Below, piece by piece: positions 1-6,202 of a stretch of DNA of 6,202 bases. The notes beneath the pieces were generated by a model. That model had not been told where the DNA came from and did no database searches. It saw only the letters and a list, made by a program, of their open reading frames with translations. Position 1 is the stretch's first letter; every line of letters starts with the position of its first letter. The stretch is from an uncultured Methylophilaceae bacterium (GTDB taxonomy: Bacteria; Pseudomonadota; Gammaproteobacteria; Burkholderiales; Methylophilaceae), in assembly GCA_938084195.1 (NCBI GenBank), contig CALKDJ010000105.1, positions 1 to 6,202 on the forward strand. Reading direction: 5' to 3'. Made by a program: the position numbers and the translations under genes.

Positions 1-360
1 AAGAGCAGCTGTGTTTAAACCCTTGGTAAACGTGGATGTTGAAGTGTTAATATCCCCGTTATCCCTTTGGGTGATCCCCATATATAGATATGAAAATAAT
101 TGATCAACGGGCAAATCTGCATATTTAGTGCTTTCATCAAACTCATTAATGGCAGCAGCATAGTTCTTCATTCGATAATTGGCTTTTGCAGAGCAAAAGT
201 ATGAATCGTACTGATTTTTTACCCTTTTTGCAGCGACTACAGCCTTCTTGTTTTCACCATTCTTCAATAGGTTTTCACAGTCATTATTAGCATTGTAAGC
301 ATATATATTATTTGTAAACAATGTTATAAAAATAAAACTTAAAGTAAATTCTTTATTCAT
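1..360 (-). CDS. Exported TPR-like repeat protein, C-terminus outside window
   Basis: This is the first 120 codons of a gene that runs off the low-coordinate edge with no stop codon. The start is ATG at 360-358. The first 21 residues look like a Sec signal peptide: MNKEF, then a hydrophobic run LSFIFITLF, then a probable cleavage site after NNIYA. The mature part is helical and soluble. Residues about 54-81 (YFCSAKANYRMKNYAAAINE...) fit a tetratricopeptide repeat, with small residues and aromatics at the expected helix-packing positions. Residues about 88-120 (GITQRDNGD...) look like a second repeat, and residues 28-50 may be half of an earlier one. Cys28 and Cys56 are the only cysteines seen and could form a disulfide in the periplasm. 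There is no lipobox, so a lipoprotein is unlikely. The gene begins 8 bases after ligA and is probably co-transcribed with it. TPR proteins are usually scaffolds for protein contacts; the partner is unknown and I do not recognise the specific family. Export and TPR fold are fairly sure; function is not assigned. Confidence 0.8.
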   Translation of the reverse strand, partial: MNKEFTLSFIFITLFTNNIYAYNANNDCENLLKNGENKKAVVAAKRVKNQYDSYFCSAKANYRMKNYAAAINEFDESTKYADLPVDQLFSYLYMGITQRDNGDINTSTSTFTKGLNTAAL

Positions 361-368
361 AATTCCCT

Positions 369-371
<3 letters not shown>
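361..371 (-). promoter_or_regulatory. Ribosome binding site of the TPR gene, overlapping the ligA stop
   Basis: On the coding strand the junction reads TAAAGGGAATT followed by ATG. The purine block AAAGGGA is a reasonable Shine-Dalgarno sequence 3-4 bases before the ATG, slightly close. It shares bases with the TAA stop of ligA, so ribosomes finishing ligA would sit directly on it. This supports the ATG at 360 as the start and suggests coupled translation. Confidence 0.65.
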
Positions 372-3436
<3,065 letters not shown>

Positions 3437-3444
3437 AACCTTAT
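3437..3444 (-). promoter_or_regulatory. Weak, closely placed ribosome binding site of zipA
   Basis: The smc stop TAA is followed on the coding strand by ATAAGGTT and then the zipA ATG. AAGG is the only Shine-Dalgarno-like core and lies just 2 bases from the start codon, closer than usual. The start itself is well supported because the membrane helix follows directly, as in other ZipA proteins. Expression by coupling to smc translation is likely. Confidence 0.45.
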
Positions 3445-6202
3445 TTATTCCACTAATTCCATAGTATGAAGATCTTGCAAATCCACCTCAACTATTCTTG
3501 AAACTCCTGCCTCTTGCATGGTAACGCCAATTAATTGCTCAGCTATTTCCATAGTAAGCTTATTGTGGGAGACGAATAGGAATTGTGTATTTTTAGCCAT
3601 ACTCTTCACTACATCACAAAATCGTTGAGCATTTGAGTCATCCAAAGGTGCGTCCACTTCATCCATCAAACAGAATGGAGATGGATTTAATTTAAATAAT
3701 GCAAATACTAAGGCGATGGCAGTTAAGGCTTTCTCCCCTCCTGATAGTAAGTGAATGGTCTGATTTTTCTTACCAGGAGGTTGAGCAACAACTTGCAATC
3801 CGGTATCTAAAATTTCTTGTCCTAAAAGTTCTAACTGTGCTCGACCACCGTTGAAAAGTGTTTTAAAAAAATCATTGAAGTTTTGATTAACTTCCTGATA
3901 AGTTGCCTTAAGTTTCTCTCGTGTTTCTCTATCTATTTTATGGATTGCATCCAGTAGCGTTTTTGATGCTTCCTCAAGATCTTCAACCTGTTTTTGGATG
4001 TAGGCTTGTCTTTCCCTAATTGTCTCTAGCTCCGATATGGCCGCTAGATTGACGGGTCCTAATCTCTCTATGCGATTATTAGTATTTATGTATGATTCTT
4101 CTAATTGATCAAGATCAGCATCTTCCTTCAAACTTTGTTCGATGGTTTCCTCTTGGATGCTTGATGTATTAATCGATTCGCAGCACTGCTCAAAAACAAC
4201 ATTAGCCTCCCTTTCGTTTAAGCGTGCCTGCTGCAATTCTTCATTGATTGGATTTAGCGCATGTTGCGCTTCTAACCTTTTACTTTCCAGCTCCCTTAAT
4301 TTATTTTCTTTTACCGATATATCCTCACGCGCAGAAGTTAAAGACTTTTCTGCTACTTCCTTTTCCTCTAATTTCTGTTGTAATTCACTCTCTAGGCTCC
4401 CTATATCATCTTTATGCTCATCATTATTTGCGTTATTTAATTCCTGAAGGAGAGTATTCTTTTCATTAATCAGGGTACTTTGTCGTTCATGAATAGTCGA
4501 TATCTTATTATCTAAAACTTTAATGTTATAACCAATTTCCTGTTCTAATTTTTGCTGATTATCAAATGCTAATTTTTTTTCATCAAAAATAATTTGGGAT
4601 TGTGTCTTTGCATCTTTATGTACTAAGTTCTCGCCTTTAATGGTACTTATTTCTGTTGCTAGCTGTTCAATTATAATTTTCTTTGCATTCAGTTTTTTAG
4701 TGTTGGTTTCAGCCTGTGACTCGAGATTTTGTTTGTCATTTTCTACAGTAACCAACCTGTTGTTATTTACTTCAACAAGATTTAATTGTTTATTGTATGA
4801 CTGACGATAATCATCCATTTCATTTGCTATTTTTTTCTGTTGCGTTTCTAAAAGGATTAATTGTTCTTTACATGCTTTTTGCTCATTATCATTAACATTA
4901 AATGTATCGTGTAATTTTTTTTGTGCATCTAAGAGTGTCGGCAATTGTTTTTGATACTGATCAATTTTCTTCATTCGAAGCAGATGGTTACTTTGGTCTT
5001 CCGACTCACTGCTGATGATCTGAAAATTCGTACCGAAAATATCACCCTCTTTGGTAACCACTATCTCCCCTGCTTTTAAATGTTTTTGATTCGCTAAAGC
5101 ATCATTTGAAGAGGAAATATAGGTATGAGCAAGCCATTCGCTCATAGCAGGCTCGATATCTGAATTTTTGAGGTTTACCATAGTTAACGCAGAAGTTAAT
5201 TTTTCATTAAGAGTAAATGATGAAACATTCTTTGCCGTAATAAGTGCCACCGAGTGTGGAGGTCTTTTGTTGTTACCATCCTTGAAATCTAATGCTTGAT
5301 AGGCATGCATTCGAGCTCCGAGTATATTACCCAAAGCCATTTCCCAGCCATCCTTAATTTCAATTTCTTTAAAAATGTTATCTTTGTTATGACTGCCAAT
5401 GGTTCCTAGCCAGTCTGCAATCTTTTCTGGGTTTGCTTCCGCCTCATCCATCTGTTTAAGCGAACTAATGTGTATCTCTGCTTCACTGATAGCTTGTTTG
5501 TTAATTAAGGTATCTTCTTTAATCTGATCGGCTTCTTTATTTAGATTTTCTAGTTTATTTTTTTCATTATTTATCCGATCAATTACATCCTGTTCCATTT
5601 TTTCAGCATCAATCAGTTCCTCTGGTTTTTTTACCTCTACTTCCCCTTCCTTTAATTCTTTTAATTCATCATCTAATAATTGAATTCTGGTATGTAAGTC
5701 TTTGATAATTTCCTCAGATAGCTCAATGGTTGCATTCTCAACATTGGAACGCTCCCCTAACTCTTGAAGCTTGGTATTACTTTGACTCCATTGTGCCTCA
5801 GCCTGCTTGTATGATGTTTCAGCTACTACAAATTCGGTTCTACTCACCTCAAGCTCATCTGCAAGCTGACTGAGTCTTTGATTATTATCTACCAGTTCCT
5901 TATCACTTTCATCCAACTGACTTGCTAATTGATTGTGGAGGGTTTCGTACTCTTGAAACTTTATCTGGCTGTTTTCTTTAAGTTGAGAAAGCCTTGCTAT
6001 TTTTTCATTTAAATTATTCAATCGATTCTCGACATCGGTAACGGCAGAATTGGTCTCATAAAATTTTGCTTGATTTACATTTATCGCATCCGATGCCTGA
6101 ATATGTGCCTGCCTCGCCGCTTCCGCTTCTGACTCAATGTGGGTTAGTTCAGCTTTATGTTTATCAAGTTTTATAGAAACAGTGTTAACCGTATTCTTTG
6201 AT
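3445..6202 (-). CDS. smc: Chromosome partition protein SMC, N-terminus outside window
   Basis: SMC is a dimeric ATPase that, with ScpA and ScpB, extrudes DNA loops and organises the chromosome for segregation. The frame is open to the window edge at 6202, giving 918 visible residues. Bacterial SMC proteins are about 1150-1200 residues, so roughly 250 are outside, including the Walker A motif. From the edge inward come the rest of the first coiled-coil arm (about 5440-6202), the hinge (about 4987-5439, containing WEMALGNILGARMHAYQAL and ending near VVTKEGDIFG), the returning coil (about 4072-4986), and the C-terminal ATPase half. That half has the ABC signature LLSGGEKALTA (3718-3750), Walker B and D-loop CLMDEVDAPLDD with catalytic Glu (3637-3672), and the switch histidine in FVSHNK. 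The ending MQEAGVSRIVEVDL resembles proteobacterial SMC. A TTG codon at 6021 is in frame but is an internal leucine, not the start. No break is seen in the frame. Presence of SMC argues against a MukBEF-only lineage such as Enterobacteria. Identification is nearly certain. Confidence 0.97.
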   Translation of the reverse strand, partial: SKNTVNTVSIKLDKHKAELTHIESEAEAARQAHIQASDAINVNQAKFYETNSAVTDVENRLNNLNEKIARLSQLKENSQIKFQEYETLHNQLASQLDESDKELVDNNQRLSQLADELEVSRTEFVVAETSYKQAEAQWSQSNTKLQELGERSNVENATIELSEEIIKDLHTRIQLLDDELKELKEGEVEVKKPEELIDAEKMEQDVIDRINNEKNKLENLNKEADQIKEDTLINKQAISEAEIHISSLKQMDEAEANPEKIADWLGTIGSHNKDNIFKEIEIKDGWEMALGNILGARMHAYQALDFKDGNNKRPPHSVALITAKNVSSFTLNEKLTSALTMVNLKNSDIEPAMSEWLAHTYISSSNDALANQKHLKAGEIVVTKEGDIFGTNFQIISSESEDQSNHLLRMKKIDQYQKQLPTLLDAQKKLHDTFNVNDNEQKACKEQLILLETQQKKIANEMDDYRQSYNKQLNLVEVNNNRLVTVENDKQNLESQAETNTKKLNAKKIIIEQLATEISTIKGENLVHKDAKTQSQIIFDEKKLAFDNQQKLEQEIGYNIKVLDNKISTIHERQSTLINEKNTLLQELNNANNDEHKDDIGSLESELQQKLEEKEVAEKSLTSAREDISVKENKLRELESKRLEAQHALNPINEELQQARLNEREANVVFEQCCESINTSSIQEETIEQSLKEDADLDQLEESYINTNNRIERLGPVNLAAISELETIRERQAYIQKQVEDLEEASKTLLDAIHKIDRETREKLKATYQEVNQNFNDFFKTLFNGGRAQLELLGQEILDTGLQVVAQPPGKKNQTIHLLSGGEKALTAIALVFALFKLNPSPFCLMDEVDAPLDDSNAQRFCDVVKSMAKNTQFLFVSHNKLTMEIAEQLIGVTMQEAGVSRIVEVDLQDLHTMELVE

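Noticed and set aside
4915..4922. Run of eight A residues on the coding strand in smc, with a second at 4573-4580, as possible slippage or frameshift sites
   Set aside because: Both encode Lys-Lys in coiled coil (QKKL and EKKL), the frame is intact through them, and such runs are expected in an AT-rich gene. No out-of-frame product looks meaningful.
6019..6021. TTG as a possible start codon of smc
   Set aside because: The frame stays open for 60 more codons to the window edge, and those codons encode coiled-coil sequence (for example AELTHIESEAEAARQAH) typical of the SMC arm. A start here would also remove the Walker A half of the ATPase.

Overview
The window is an AT-rich bacterial segment that looks like ordinary chromosome, with all recognisable coding on the minus strand. 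In transcription order (high to low coordinates) it holds the 3' three-quarters of smc, a complete zipA-type division gene, a complete NAD+-dependent DNA ligase gene (ligA), and the 5' part of a gene for a small exported protein with tetratricopeptide-like repeats. Both outer genes are cut by the window edges.

The organism is probably a proteobacterium. The order smc-zipA-ligA is known from Gammaproteobacteria that keep a true SMC (such as Pseudomonas) and from Betaproteobacteria. The ZipA protein has the longer, two-part periplasm-free architecture and the C-terminal ending (PGG...KKIFS, compare PGSP.ALRLFS) that I associate with Betaproteobacteria. With the low G+C content, this suggests a streamlined, AT-rich betaproteobacterium, perhaps a freshwater or marine Methylophilaceae relative. 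That assignment is an inference from remembered family patterns and could be wrong at order level.

Layout: 1-360 exported TPR-like protein (C-terminus outside); 361-368 an 8-base gap with a ribosome binding site; 369-2375 ligA; zipA and ligA overlap by one base (TAATG); 2375-3436 zipA; 3437-3444 an 8-base gap; 3445-6202 smc (N-terminus outside). No intergenic stretch exceeds 8 bases, so there is no room for a standalone promoter, terminator, RNA gene or mobile element between genes. The simplest reading is one transcript started upstream of smc, beyond the window.

The genes share a cell-cycle theme: SMC compacts and helps segregate the chromosome, the ZipA-type protein links FtsZ to the inner membrane at the division site, and LigA seals nicks left by lagging-strand synthesis and repair. 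The fourth gene is not obviously part of this theme. All visible catalytic motifs of SMC and LigA are intact and I see no frameshift. I looked on both strands for a new system, repeats, CRISPR arrays, insertion sequences, tRNA or rRNA genes and phage-type genes, and found none. The points worth a second look are modest: the divergent ZipA with its short linker, the exported TPR protein at the end of the cluster, and ligA's apparent lack of its own ribosome binding site.
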